The position numbers and the translations under genes are program-made. A stretch of 64,000 bases of DNA, from NCBI RefSeq assembly GCF_042453785.1, contig NC_091667.1:35022001-35086000 (forward strand), written 5' to 3'. Origin of the DNA: Malus domestica (lineage: Eukaryota > Streptophyta > Magnoliopsida > Rosales > Rosaceae). This document shows positions 10,563-21,759 of this stretch, piece after piece. Each line of letters starts with the position of its first letter. The first letter of the stretch is position 1. A model generated the notes under the pieces. That model did not search any database. It was not told where the DNA came from and saw only the letters and a program-made list of their open reading frames with translations.

Positions 10563-12859
10563 ATGGGAGTTGTGACAGTTTCGACCTCAGCGGCAAGGAC
10601 TCCGTTAGGATTGAGCGCAAAATCAACAAGCCAGAGATCTACATTCAGAAAGCCGTTGATAGTTGCATTTAAAACAGATGAATCCAATAAGACGGCATTG
10701 GTTGCACCCCAGGGGAAAATACCTTTGCCTATAGAAACACGAAAGAAGCACCAAAAGAGAATAGGGAAAGCTAGAAAACTCGCAAAAAGTGTGAAATCTA
10801 CTGCTACTGATGTAGCTGCTCCGTGTACTACTTTGGAAGTGGATTACAATGAAGCCGCTGCCAAGCTGGAAAACTTGTACAAGCGTAGCCCCGAGATTGA
10901 AGCTGATGTGGATGTGGAAGATGCAGATGGCTTGATGAGGAGGGGTCGCAAAAGGAGGAAGAAGACTAGCGAAAGCAATCATGAGAAAGAAGAGAAGAGA
11001 ACAAGTGATATTGTGGTTAGAAGCAAGACAAAGAAGGCGAAAAGATTGAATCTTGATAAAAGGGTTTCATTGAAATGGAACAAGGACGAGAAAGTGGTTT
11101 CTTCAGTTCAAAAGAGGAAAGATCAAAAGAACGAAATGGAGAAGATTGAGGAGCTGGTTAGGGAGTATTCGGCTTCAACTGATCTGGTCAGTTTGGACTG
11201 GAAAAAGATGAAGATTCCTCCGGTTCTCACTTCTTCAGAACATGCTTGGTTGTTCAAGCTAATGCAACCTATGAAGGTGAGCCTTCTCAAATTTCCGTTT
11301 TCTGGCTGTAGTCTTGAAAACTGTCTTGTGTTTTCGGAATTGTTCCCGTGTTGTGCTGTGTGGGATGTATTTTGCTGTGAAATAATTATGTTTGTCATGA
11401 TCCAGGGTCTCCATGAAGCGAGAGAGCAATTACAAAAAGATTTGGGGACAGAACCAACCAACGGCGAATTGGCTGAGGCGACAAACATGAGTGTGGTTCA
11501 AGTGAAAAAACATTTCGAAGTTGGTCGAGCTGCACGAAACAAGCTCATCAAGGCAAGCATTTTCTGCCTTAAGTCTTGCATTAAATTAATTAAACATGGT
11601 TTTAAATGTGAAACAGAGAAACTAACTGGTAATGCTGATGTTTCTTGCAGCACAATCTCCGACTTGTGTTATTCGTCATTAATAAATATTTTCAAGACTT
11701 TGCAAATGGTCCAAAATTTCAAGACCTCTGCCAGGCAGGAGTAAGGGGGCTTATTACGGCAATTGATCGCTTTGAACCAAAAAGAAGTTTTCGGCTTTCC
11801 ACATATGGTCTGTTCTGGATCAGGCATGCCATCATACGTTCCATGACAGTCTCAAGCTTTACTCGTGTTTCATTTGGCCTTGAGTCGGTAAGCATTTTTT
11901 GAACCTAAGCTAGGTCAGGGATGCATGTTTTCAGAATAGTAGAATCGTTGACATGACACTCTTGACAACGATAAGTACATAAGCATGCAAAATGGCGGTC
12001 TTAGTTCACATAGACAAGGGTTTTAGACTTCGTCTATAATGTTGGACTCTTTCAGTTTTTATGATAGAAGAGGAAATGAATGGCAGCGTTATGTTTCTAG
12101 GAACTTTACTCGCTTAAGCGAATGGCAGCGTTACAGAATCCAAGTTGCAAGTAATGAAAACTTACGGTTTTCGCTGTTATATTTATGCAGGTTAGGGCGG
12201 AAATTCAAAAGGCCAAGCTTGAGATGATATTTTCGCTCAAAAGGATTCCAACTGACGAAGAGATAATCGAAAAAGTTGGAATTTCTCCAGAGAGGTACCA
12301 TGAAGTAATGAGGGCCTCAAAACCTGTTTCCTCTCTTCATTCAAGGCATGCAACCACACAAGAGGAGTATATCAACGGTATTACTGACGTCGATGGTGTT
12401 GAAGGTGATAACCGGCGGAAACCTGCTCTTCTCAGGCTTGCTATTGATGATGTGGTACTTATTCTCTCCGTTAACCTCAGATTAATATGTCATTGCCTTC
12501 TCCACTTGAAATTGATTGCTAGATAGACACAGGATTATTAAGCTTCATTTTTTTTCAATTAAGCTAACTGACTTGCTGAGTTGATTTGGTCTAGTACCTC
12601 TCAATTCGAGAGCTCTCAAAGTTTCAAGTAGCTAATCCTTTCTCTAAATATTCTCTCCCAGCTTGATTCCCTGAAGCCGAAAGAAAGCCTGGTGATCAGA
12701 CAGAGATACGGGCTTGATGGTAAGGGGGATAGAACATTGGGGGAGATTGCTGGAAACTTAAATATTTCACGAGAAATGGTTCGAAAGCATGAAGTCAAGG
12801 CTCTCATGAAGCTCAAACATCCAGCTCGAGTAGATTATCTTCGCAGATACATAGTCTAA
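10563..12859 (+). CDS. SIGE: Plastid (and possibly mitochondrial) RNA polymerase sigma factor, SIGE/SIG5 type
   Basis: This nuclear-encoded sigma-70 factor directs the bacterial-type plastid RNA polymerase. SIG5/SIGE is known in Arabidopsis for stress- and blue-light-dependent transcription. Predicted exons are 10563-11276, 11406-11552, 11651-11887, 12191-12454 and 12662-12859. All junctions are in phase, giving 519 residues, close to the Arabidopsis length. After a Ser/Thr-rich transit peptide and a basic linker comes the family-specific [17 protein letters not shown] segment. Region 2 is at about 288-352 ([40 protein letters not shown]). Region 4 is at about 455-519 ([19 protein letters not shown] helix-turn-helix). 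Intron 2 has a non-standard GC donor (GCAAGC at 11553). Residues 359-362 read TRVS where sigma-70 proteins usually have a proline. The start at 10563 fits the MGVV start known in the family; an upstream in-frame ATG (10488) may give a second form. Confidence 0.93.
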
Positions 12860-13355
12860 AGTGATCGACACATATGCATATCGTCTTTGAAAGATCTTCC
12901 ACCTTCGGATTACTACTGATTGCCATCTCAATGTTGTATACCACTCACGTTTGTACCATAGAAGAAATTTATAAAGGTCAGTAAAATAGAGATCTCATAC
13001 TATCCAGTTCTACGGATGATATATAGACTTCGAGTTTCCATACATGTACCCCGTGTATACATGAAATGTAATATTTTTCACCCCGTTCATACAATAATGT
13101 TCCATATGGGTACCAAATGTGTTTAGCACACTGAAACATACACTTATGATCCTGATTTACACATAAGTACTACATGCACTCTGGTGATATCGGGCTTGCT
13201 TTGCTTCGCTACTGTGTGAAATCTTGAAATTTACCTTGCCAAGTTTTTACCTTTTTATTTCGTTAGAGGTTATCTATAGAGAGATGAACTGCAAGAACTG
13301 AATCACTGCACAAGAACAGAAAGCCAAAAAGGAAAAAAAACAATCAAAGAGGAAA
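12860..13355. other. Intergenic space between convergent genes
   Basis: This holds the 3' flank of the sigma-factor gene and the 3' flank of the minus-strand R3 MYB gene. The two genes are tail to tail about 500 bases apart. No separate feature was recognised. Confidence 0.6.
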
Positions 13356-15087
13356 CTACTTAAATCCATTAAACATTCGACGAACAATTTTAGCGTCCTC
13401 TTTCTTATGCTGATTTCGTTTGTCAGCAAACGTATCACAATGCTTCATGATCCAAAACCTCTCTAGTTCTTCTGCTTTTCGACCTGGAATCCGACCGGCT
13501 ATTAAATCCCACCTGAAACCGAGTACAGCCGTGAAGGCAGTTGTGAGTTTTAGAGTACAATAATCCTTAGGAGCAGTAACTTTTATAAACCAGACAGTAG
13601 AAAAGACAGCTTACAAGTTCAGAGTGCGAGTACCAGACGTGTCTATTCTTTATTTTCTCACTCGTTAGAAGGCACTATTTTCTCACGCGTTTATTTGGAA
13701 CTGGAGCAAATTGCTGTGTGTTTTAATGGTGGATGCAAAGTGCATTTGGTTTCTTACTTTCACTTTTTACAGTAAAGTACCATGTGCGTGCATGCATGCT
13801 TTGTTGTGAGGGGGTTAGGAGAAATTCTTTAGTCCAGAGACCACACCAGATGGCCATACGGCTTTCAGGCACAAAATCATCCTTACTCTACACATTCTGA
13901 TTTTTTTCATGTTCATCCGGCCTCATTGTGTCCCCCCTCTCTCTCACACAACACGGAAGGTCCCACCACCAACGAGGGTTGCACCCAAGACCTTCTCGGG
14001 GTTAAAATCGAAATGAAATGGTTGAGGTGGGAAAACTTACTATTACCATGCATTTATTAAATATTCAAAAACACAGAGTCATTCGTATTTTAATTATTCT
14101 ATTACCATGTATTTATTAACACTCCACATCTAAAATGTGTCTCTAAAATTCCAGCTTTGTCCTTCATTTTTCTGAAGCCAAGCCATCCCCATAAACAAAT
14201 GACAGCAAAAAGCTAGCTCGACGACCACGGGCCACCCATATAAGAGGTATCCGTCATTGATATCAGCACAACCAAAATTCCTCTACGTCGTGGAAGTTGA
14301 CAGCCAAGACCGACTCTCTAACAAACCAAGAATTGCCCAATGTTCTTGATTCACACACCCCATCTCCCAATTCCCTATTACCTACCGGCGAGTGGCTGAT
14401 GATTGGATATCTATATATATATATATATATATATGGAGAGAGAGAGAGAGAGCATGGCGAGTGACTGGGATTTTTTACCAAGACACTGTGGTGGTTGGCA
14501 GCCGGGATAAGGGGTCGATGGGGGTTTATTTTAGACTTCAAAACTTGATTCGTTAGGGTAAAAACGAAAATTTAACTGAAAATAAAATAAAATTATGGGG
14601 TGTATTAATAGGATTGTGCGGGTGTTAATAGAATTACCCAAATCTTATCTTAACATAGTTTCTAAACATTTAAAACATTTACATTGGTATTCCTATGAGC
14701 CTAGCTATCTAATGACACCAGTTGGATTTTGGAGTGTCTCCTAATGTGCAAGATTTAAAAAAAAAAAATTAGAAAGAAAAAAAAAACATTTGGGTTTTGA
14801 TTTGGCAAAAAAAAAAAAAAAAAAACAGCATACCTGGGTCCAACGAGCCTATACATTCGACAGAGGATATCTTCTTCTTGTTCAGTCATGTTTATGAATT
14901 CCCATTCATTGCTAATAACCTCTGCCCAAATAAATATAGAAAATTTAGTTTACTAAAAACTCCGACTTGACTATTAAGTAAAAGTCTGTTGGGAAGGAAC
15001 ATAAAAATAGTGAAACTGAAACACACACAGACCTTCAGATTGATCACTAATGGTGATTTGGGGTCGCTTCCGACGACATCGGTCCAT
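13356..15087 (-). CDS. R3-type MYB repressor of the TRY/CPC family
   Basis: Single-repeat MYBs of this family compete with R2R3 MYBs for bHLH partners, repressing trichome formation, promoting root-hair fate and often damping anthocyanin genes. Predicted minus-strand exons are 15087-15033, 14921-14834 and 13512-13356, with GT-AG introns of 111 and 1321 bases, giving 99 residues. The gene is split into fragments too short to stand out as long frames. The R3 repeat is clear: EWEFINMTEQEED at 24-36, RMYRLVGPRWDLIAGRIPGR at 40-59, and ELERFWIMKH at 63-72. The N-terminus is a basic MDRCRRKRP like TRY and ETC proteins. There is no activation domain, as expected of a competitor. The bHLH-contact signature starts D-I instead of the usual D-L. 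The long second intron contains an AT/GA microsatellite near 14410-14452. Confidence 0.9.
14408..14452. repeat. Compound (TA)n-(GA)n microsatellite in the R3 MYB intron
   Basis: A TA run of about 12 units is followed after GG by a GA run of about 8 units. It lies within intron 2 of the R3 MYB gene. Confidence 0.9.
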
Positions 15088-15448
15088 CGTCTGCGTTAAT
15101 TCTTATACGATAAGAAGCAAGCAAATGTTTTGGAGGAGAAGGAAAGAATGAATGAAGGTATGGGAGAAATGTGGTAGATAAATAGGGTTTGCACTTGGAA
15201 TGAGCTAGAGAATGAGATCAGGAATGATAGAATATATATGTTATATATATATATATATATATAATGCTAGGTTAAGATGCCCAGCAAACAACAAGAAAAT
15301 GCGTTTATGTGAGAGTTTGCTTGTTTGTTGACTCGTAGGCCTTGCGGTTGTAGACTTATAGTTGACAACACAGAGAGCGCAGAAGGGAGGAAGAAAGTAA
15401 GGAAAGAAGATATGGCAATCGGCAAAAGCTGTATCGATATATATTATA

Positions 15449-15626
15449 TGGGATCCCTTTCTCCTAATCCACCAAATTCGGTGATCCAGACCATTGAAAT
15501 TTGATTTAATTGCTACAAACAGGGATCTATTGTAAAAATTATAATAACTTTAACCGTTTAATCAAATTTAAATAGTCCGGATCTCCAGACTTGGTGGATT
15601 TGGAGAAAGGAAAAGGATCCCTTTCC
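15449..15626. mobile_element. MITE, family A, copy 2 (Mutator-like), upstream of the R3 MYB gene
   Basis: Starts GGGATCCCTTTCTCC and ends GGATCCCTTTCC, with the same internal arms as the copies at 621 and 17842. It is flanked by ATATTATAT (15440-15448) and ATATCATAT (15627-15635), a 9-bp duplication with one change. It lies about 360 bases upstream of the R3 MYB start codon. A TA microsatellite (about 15238-15262) lies between them. Confidence 0.75.
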
Positions 15627-15635
15627 ATATCATAT

Positions 15636-16413
15636 TCATATGTCAGTAAGTTGCCTAGCTATAACTGCTTTATCCCCAAAAGGCTTGTCGCCTCTTAGCC
15701 TTTGTGAGCATGCATGGAATCCAACAGTATAGTACTTTATCTCAAGGCCTTTTTCATCACATGGTATCTCTTACCAATCTCAGTCAAAATTAAAATTTTC
15801 ATCCAAAAGTTACACGTGAGGCTTATATGCGTAACAAAAATTGTCATTTTATCTGATCTAAAAATATTTCATGAGTAAATTTGCTCGTGTCTAAGTTTCA
15901 CGTGAAATTTTAAATTACTTTCAAACGAAAATTGTATGTTTGGTGAATGACTTTTATCCCCTATACACGGGTGATCTGCATAATTTGACTAGTTTTAGAA
16001 TAAAAAGGAGAGGGAGAAATGATAGGGAGCATTTACTAATATAACATGGGTCACAATTCTTGTTCCCTTGTTTCAGATAGGAATTTCAATGTTACGGGTG
16101 CATTCTACTTGCATCACCCATGATCTGACTTGTAAGTAGGGTTAGACACGGTTTGATTCAATCCTATTTTTCTTGAAATAAAGGAGTAATTATACAATCG
16201 GTTTGGTTTGGTTCAATTCAATTTTGCATGAGATCAATCATATCCACCGAACCAAACTGCACTAATTCAAGAACATTTGGTTTGATTCGGTTAGTTGAGC
16301 TCTATTTGGTCCGATTCACCGGTTTCTGATTTAAACGCTCAACTTTACTTGCACTGCAATCATGATATGAAAGTTGTTTCCTGTAATGAGTCATAGTAAT
16401 CCATGATAAAGCT

Positions 16414-16472
<59 letters not shown>

Positions 16473-17832
16473 CGATAAGAAATCTATGTTAAATTATGGG
16501 GAGAAAGATTCGAAATGGGACCTCGTGCATTTACTCATTATTATACTGGCCCTGTATATCATCATCGTACCGTGGTCCTTATTTGAAGGGTTCTTCTTCA
16601 TTATGTTGTTTGGATCACATGCATGGATTGAATCATCTCTTCTTCAATAATTCACTGTCCTACTGGAGAAAGGAATTATAACACAAAGAAATATTGTACC
16701 GAATGGTTACAAACTTACATTATGACACTTGAGTAACAATCCAAAATTCTCCATTGAAATTCAAAATCCAAACATTAGCCAACGAGTAACAATCCAAAAT
16801 TTCGTTCACCGGCACCGGGGATAGTTCAGTTTTTTTATTTGGAGCCGGGGCGACATCAACCATAGCTGATAGCAGTGGATTTGGAGGTGGGAGGGGAGAT
16901 AAAAGCGGAAAAGAAAAGAAAACACGGAGGTTGAGGGTAATGGCTGCAACATATTTAGGTATTATGGTAATTACAAAAACTTGAGCCTAGTTTAATTCCT
17001 AGAGCCCCCAATTAGTGTTTGGTTGCAAGTCTCGAGAGAAAAACTTGAGTAAAAGTGTCTGACAACGTTATCTAAAAACCGCTTTTTACAAAAACTTGAA
17101 ACTTGATATCATTCAATATAAGAATTATTATATATGGTTATATAGTCAGACCAAAAATTTTCTAACATTTAAAAATTTAGAACCAATATGGTGGTGGAAG
17201 GTAAGACCGTAAGACGTTAAGAGGGACAAATGCAAGATTGTAAACTACATAACACAGAGAGGCTTTCATTTGAATTAGAGAATGGTGATAAAAAATATTC
17301 CCATTTGAATTAGAAGAGGCACAGCAGTAGGTGCAAATGGACTGCAAAATATGGGACTACTGCCTCCAAACAAATTTAGGGCTTCTGATATAATGTCCGC
17401 AAGGCCGCTCGTTCGGAATCTGGAGAAACACCTTTCTGCCAACCGAAAGAGATATCACGCCTTAACCTCTTTTTATTCTTTTTTGTTTTGAATTTATATA
17501 GTTCGTGGGAAATATTTTGTTTTAGTGTAATAAAAATAATTTATGCTCGTAAATTTATCTACCACAATATCAATCTAAAGGCTCGTATGAAAGAGAACTT
17601 CACGGATAACCATTTTCCAATTTTGCTTCGAAGCCTGAATAGGAGATTCCTAATTTTTTTTCTGAAGTAATGAAAATTTGATTTCAGCTTGTAAACAGAT
17701 GATTCGAACAACAGGTTAGAACTTTTGCATTTTCGAAGTTTTATCAAATCTTCCAATGATTCATAGGAGACACTTCGTGTTAATCCAAGCTCAGTCCCGA
17801 GCTGCCACGTGTCGTCAACCGACTATTAAACT
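15636..17832. other. Intergenic, no gene recognised
   Basis: AT-rich DNA. A short run of CCGGTTT / GGTTTGGTT motifs near 16195-16330 is a degenerate repeat often seen in plant intergenic DNA. A long poly-T lies at 16417-16467. Short open frames at 16496 and 17488 have no recognisable motif. Confidence 0.55.
16417..16467. repeat. Poly-T tract of about 50 bases
   Basis: An uninterrupted T run. Length in the assembly may be unreliable. It could be the tail of a minus-strand retroposon, but no body was recognised next to it. Confidence 0.9.
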
Positions 17833-17841
17833 CCCAAATAC

Positions 17842-18018
17842 GGAAAGGGATCATTCTTCCAAATCCATCAAATTTGAAGTTGAAATTTGATCTAACGGCT
17901 ACAAATAAGAGTCTACTTTAAAAGTTATAATAATTTTAACCGTTCGATTAAATTTCAATGGTCCAGATCTTCAGACGTGGTGGATTAGGAGGAAAGGATC
18001 CGGAGAGGATCCCTTTCC
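17842..18018. mobile_element. MITE, family A, copy 3 (Mutator-like), perfect 9-bp target duplication
   Basis: Starts GGAAAGGGATCATTC and ends GGATCCCTTTCC, 177 bases long. The exact duplication CCCAAATAC flanks it (17833-17841 and 18019-18027), confirming the borders of the family. It sits about 200 bases upstream of the start codon at 18223 and so falls in the promoter or leader of the membrane-protein gene. Confidence 0.88.
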
Positions 18019-18222
18019 CCCAAATACAAGCGCCCTCCATGCACGAAGCCACGTACCACTTCAATTCTGATGAGTTAGGGTCTTGTTCTCTCGACTCATT
18101 CTCCCACTCTCAAACCAGAAAACCAGAAAGAAGAACAAAACTGGAAAGTCCTCTGCATAACTTTATTGGTTCCCAATAAACACAGACAATCATTCGTTTT
18201 TCTCAGTAGATATTGTTACACA

Positions 18223-19754
18223 ATGGTGAAGCTGGCGTCGGCAAGGGAATTCCGAATGTACGGCCCACGGCTGAGCCGGAACCGGGCCGAGTACATGAAC
18301 GCGGGGCTCTACGTGTTTGCCACCGTGGTGCTGCTTGGCGGGTTCGTGGCTCAGCTGTCGAAAGAACCCAAGTCAGGCCTAGTCCTGATGCTAATAGCCT
18401 TGGCGTTAATTTTGGTGGTGAATTTGCATGATCTGGTGGCACATCTTGCCATGTTCGATTACCGGATGCCGTTGATGGAGTTCGACTTGCAGCTCGCCCT
18501 CGTCGAGTTTGCTGTCCCGGTGGTTCAGGCTTTGGGAACGGTTCTTTCGTTCTTGGGAATTCTTTTCCTCCTAATTCAGGTATTTGATCACACATTTGAA
18601 TTGAATAAATGGCACTTACATAAATCATTGTTAGAGAACCTATTTTTTAGAAGACCCATATGTGTTTCACCAATCGAGATAGCATATATACAAGCTTGTT
18701 AATTGATTATTAATTGATGGAATGAAAATTTTACTCCCTTATATAAACCCAACTAATCAAATTGATCATATACCATTTTCCATGTTCAAACTCGTACTTA
18801 ATACGAACACCTACAGATGACCCATAGGATAGCGAAAAATGACCATTCAAATGGTGCAATAGAACCTTGGAGTGGACTACACCACTCAATAGGCCAACAT
18901 CTACCACTGAATGGGGGCAAGATGATCTAATGAGTGTGGAATTTTCAAGTGTTCGTATTGAGTACATGTTCATATTATTTAGACAGACTCTTTGATATTG
19001 TTGGACATATCTTGTGTACATTGCAATGTATTCATTTGTTTGTGACTTTGTGAGTGCTACGTATTGTCGCAATTGTAGGCGGAGAAAGGATATGGATACT
19101 CTAAGCTTGAAAGGCATGCGAAGAACATGCTCATTGCTGGTCCTGTTTTGTGGCTGCTCGGATCGATCCACAATTCATGCCAAATCTACGAGAGGGCAGA
19201 CGGGCATGTCCAAATACTGCAACAAAGTATCCACATCCCTTTTCTGATTGGGAGTGTCTTGTTCACAGTTGGTGCAATTCTCAACAGCCGTGAGCAACAT
19301 GGATTGTTCCTTCATGGCCTACAGCTACTGGTCATTAGTCATTACTCCTTAACTTTATTAAGTTCGTATAATTGTGATTATCATAAATTGTTTACATAAT
19401 TAATGTATTGGTTAATGTGTGCAGGGTAGGAATTGGGTGTGGCTGGGGATGGGAGGAAGCCTGTTCTTCCTGATTGGAGGACTAGCAAATGTCGTGAAGG
19501 TGTTCAAGATGCAACAAATGGGCGATGGACTGAGGCTCGAGAAACTTCGGGGAGGCGCGCAGGAGAGGCTTGTTCACGAAAGGGAAGGCCAGGTTCCGCT
19601 TATCCTCGAAGATCACCGGAGGAGATCATCACAAAGATCATCAGTTCGTCACGATGATGAACATCATTTACATCATGTAGAACCTAATCCAAACGCAGCT
19701 GCAGAACCAGTTCCTACTCCTTACAAGGACGTTCTTGTTGGTCAGACAAGTTGA
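18223..19754 (+). CDS. Conserved plant six-helix membrane protein of unknown function
   Basis: Predicted exons are 18223-18579, 19079-19330 and 19425-19754, all in phase with GT-AG introns, giving 312 residues. Six hydrophobic segments are visible at about 26-45, 52-77, 90-119, 134-151, 170-188 and 208-228. A cytosol-like charged C-terminal tail follows, with a basic stretch (DHRRRSSQRSS) and a His/Asp patch (DDEHHLHH). Loop motifs such as YGPRLSRNRAEY, HNSCQIYERADGHVQ and KLRGGAQERLV look highly conserved, and I recall similar uncharacterised proteins in Arabidopsis. No enzymatic or transporter signature is visible, so no function is proposed. The start was chosen because MVKLASAREFRMYGPR follows a stretch without coding character. 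Overlapping frames on both strands are shadows of this GC-rich exon. Confidence 0.85.
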
Positions 19755-20680
19755 ATATATTAGCTTGATTGGTCTCGTGGTTAATTAAATCAAAACTATA
19801 TAATATGGTGTGCTGCAACAGCAGAATCAAGACCATTAGAAAGTCACTAACTTATTAAGGGGCCGCCATTTGTACACTCTGAGTGAGTGATATTGTATTA
19901 TATTTCGCGTTTAAGGAAGAACAAAAGGGATTTTGAGAAGCATAAGTTGCATGCATATTGCATACAAAGAAACGGTGTCCGGAAGCCACAGCTGCGAGTA
20001 GAACTCAAATGTGGAGCCCTCGGGTAAAGGACTTCCGAGAACTAGAATTTTTAAGTGGACTTCAAAAGTCGTTTTGTATTATGTGATTTTTAACCGTTAG
20101 ATTTTGAGTCAAAGATGCAATGATCAACATCTAATACTTAAAATTCTCAGAGTATAAGATATTCTTAAAGCACTATAGAATTTTCGATACGAATGAATCA
20201 AATCTATTCATGTTTACTTGTCATGAAAAGAAACGGGATATGAAGGATTAGGTATGGGTGGTGAATAACCTTGCATCACAATCGAAGTGGTTCAATGTAG
20301 GTCATAAACTAATAATATGATTCATAATTTTCTAAAATACTCTACGACATCTTTTTAATTTCTTTTATTCACACACACACACAGATAATGTGTGCGCGCT
20401 ACATTATAGCAAGCAATTAAGAAAATACCATATATTTGCAAAAACGTTTCGTACCTGAAAATACTTTTTGAAAGTAGCATTAGTGTTTTTTAAGGAATAT
20501 TTTCTGAAAGAAGCGCTTGTGTTTTTTAAGAAATAAATTTGATTTTATTCAAAATTTCGACGTAGTTTAAATAGTACAGATACTTTCCAGAAATGAAAAA
20601 CAAATGAAAAAACATTACCAAATGGGTTCGAAAATATTATTTTCGTTTATTGAAATGGGCTCGAAGCCCATTTTCTTTTT
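19755..20680. other. Intergenic
   Basis: This includes the 3' flank of the membrane-protein gene. The remainder is AT-rich with no recognised element. A CA run lies near 20371-20383. Confidence 0.55.
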
Positions 20681-20689
20681 TTCGACGCT

Positions 20690-21759
20690 CAATTTTCGAG
20701 GTTATATATATCGACATTTCAATTTCTGCATATATCTATCTTTTCCTTCTTCCCCTGAAAACATAAACATTGCTGTGCTAATTTAAGCAGGTGGAAGAAC
20801 CCTAATTTTGCTGACAATCTATCGAGGTTCTGGTTCCTGTTTCGTTCTTCGGGTACCCAATTTCCCTCCTTTAATCCTTTCGATTTTTCACCACTTTTAA
20901 TTTTCAGTTCGCAATTTCCATCTGTTAGTTTTGTTTCATTCGTCTCAAATTTTGCTATTGCGTTTTTTTATTTTTCCCTCGCTACTCGCATGTGTTTGCT
21001 ATTGCTAGCTTAATTAGGATATTGGAATTATTATTTGCATTTCTTTTCATGTTTAATGGTTTGAATAATTTGATGTTTTTCTCGTCACTTTGAATTATTA
21101 TTGTAAACAAGGTAGAATTTTGAGGACATTGATGTTTTTCTTGTCCTGAAAATTTCGTTAATTTGATTTGCATATGCATTTACAAATGTTCACAATCAAA
21201 TATGTACATTCATAGTTACTCCCCCTATGTATATGTACGGCTTACGTACGGATAACTATCTTTTAAAGCATTCCAAATAGCTGTCTGATGTTTTGAAAAT
21301 TGGACATCTGTTAGGTCACCCGCGATAAGTGGTGACGTGGACAAATATTGAACTGGGTTTTCACTCCCATGTCATTTATGTAGCTCTGGATATCCAAATC
21401 AGCCCCTTTACCCAATCAAACTAAGGGTTTAACTTGACTAAAAGGAGTCGATTTGGGGAATCCAGAGCTCCAGTGATGACATGAGAGCAAAAACGCGCTT
21501 CACTTTTCCGCGTCATCACTTAATGCTTGTGATGTAATCACTTAATGTTGGTGAGCTAATGGATGTCTAATTTTCAAAACATTAGGTTGTTATTATGGGA
21601 ATGAAGTGTCGTTTTTCATTGTGTGTAGTTAAGTTGAAGAGTAATGAGTTCATTTTCTAGTGACGGAGAATCTAATTGTGAAATGCATCTGCGTGTGGTG
21701 ATCAGAAGAACTGAGTATTTATCTGGTGTTGTTTTGTAGGTGACGGGTTGGTATACAGA
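20690..21759 (+). promoter_or_regulatory. Likely 5' leader region of the PTB gene, with a leader intron
   Basis: A candidate leader exon near 20700-20850 ends TTCTTCGG before a GTACCC donor. The acceptor TTTTGTAG at 21732-21739 would place the coding exon start at 21740, 20 bases before the ATG. The intron would contain the inverted-repeat element at about 21282-21590. The transcription start was not determined. Confidence 0.45.
21282..21590. mobile_element. Inverted-repeat MITE in the PTB leader intron
   Basis: The left arm CTGATGTTTTGAAAATTGG pairs with the right arm region AATTTTCAAAACATTAGG. Internal arms continue with GGACATCTGTTAG / TAATGGATGTC, and a central pair TAGCTCTGGAT / ATCCAGAGCT. 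No convincing target duplication was found, so the borders are approximate. A 309-base foldback in the leader intron of a splicing-factor gene could affect RNA folding. Confidence 0.65.

Noticed and set aside
16417..16467. Poly-T as the tail of a retrotransposon
   Set aside because: No LINE or SINE body could be recognised on either side.
17398..17490. Short frame starting MSARPLVRNLEKHLSAKR-like
   Set aside because: Looks faintly like a mitochondrial presequence, but it ends after about 32 codons and no joining exon was recognised.
18203..18628. 141-codon frame on the minus strand
   Set aside because: It is antisense to exon 1 of the membrane-protein gene, which is GC-rich and so lacks stops on both strands.
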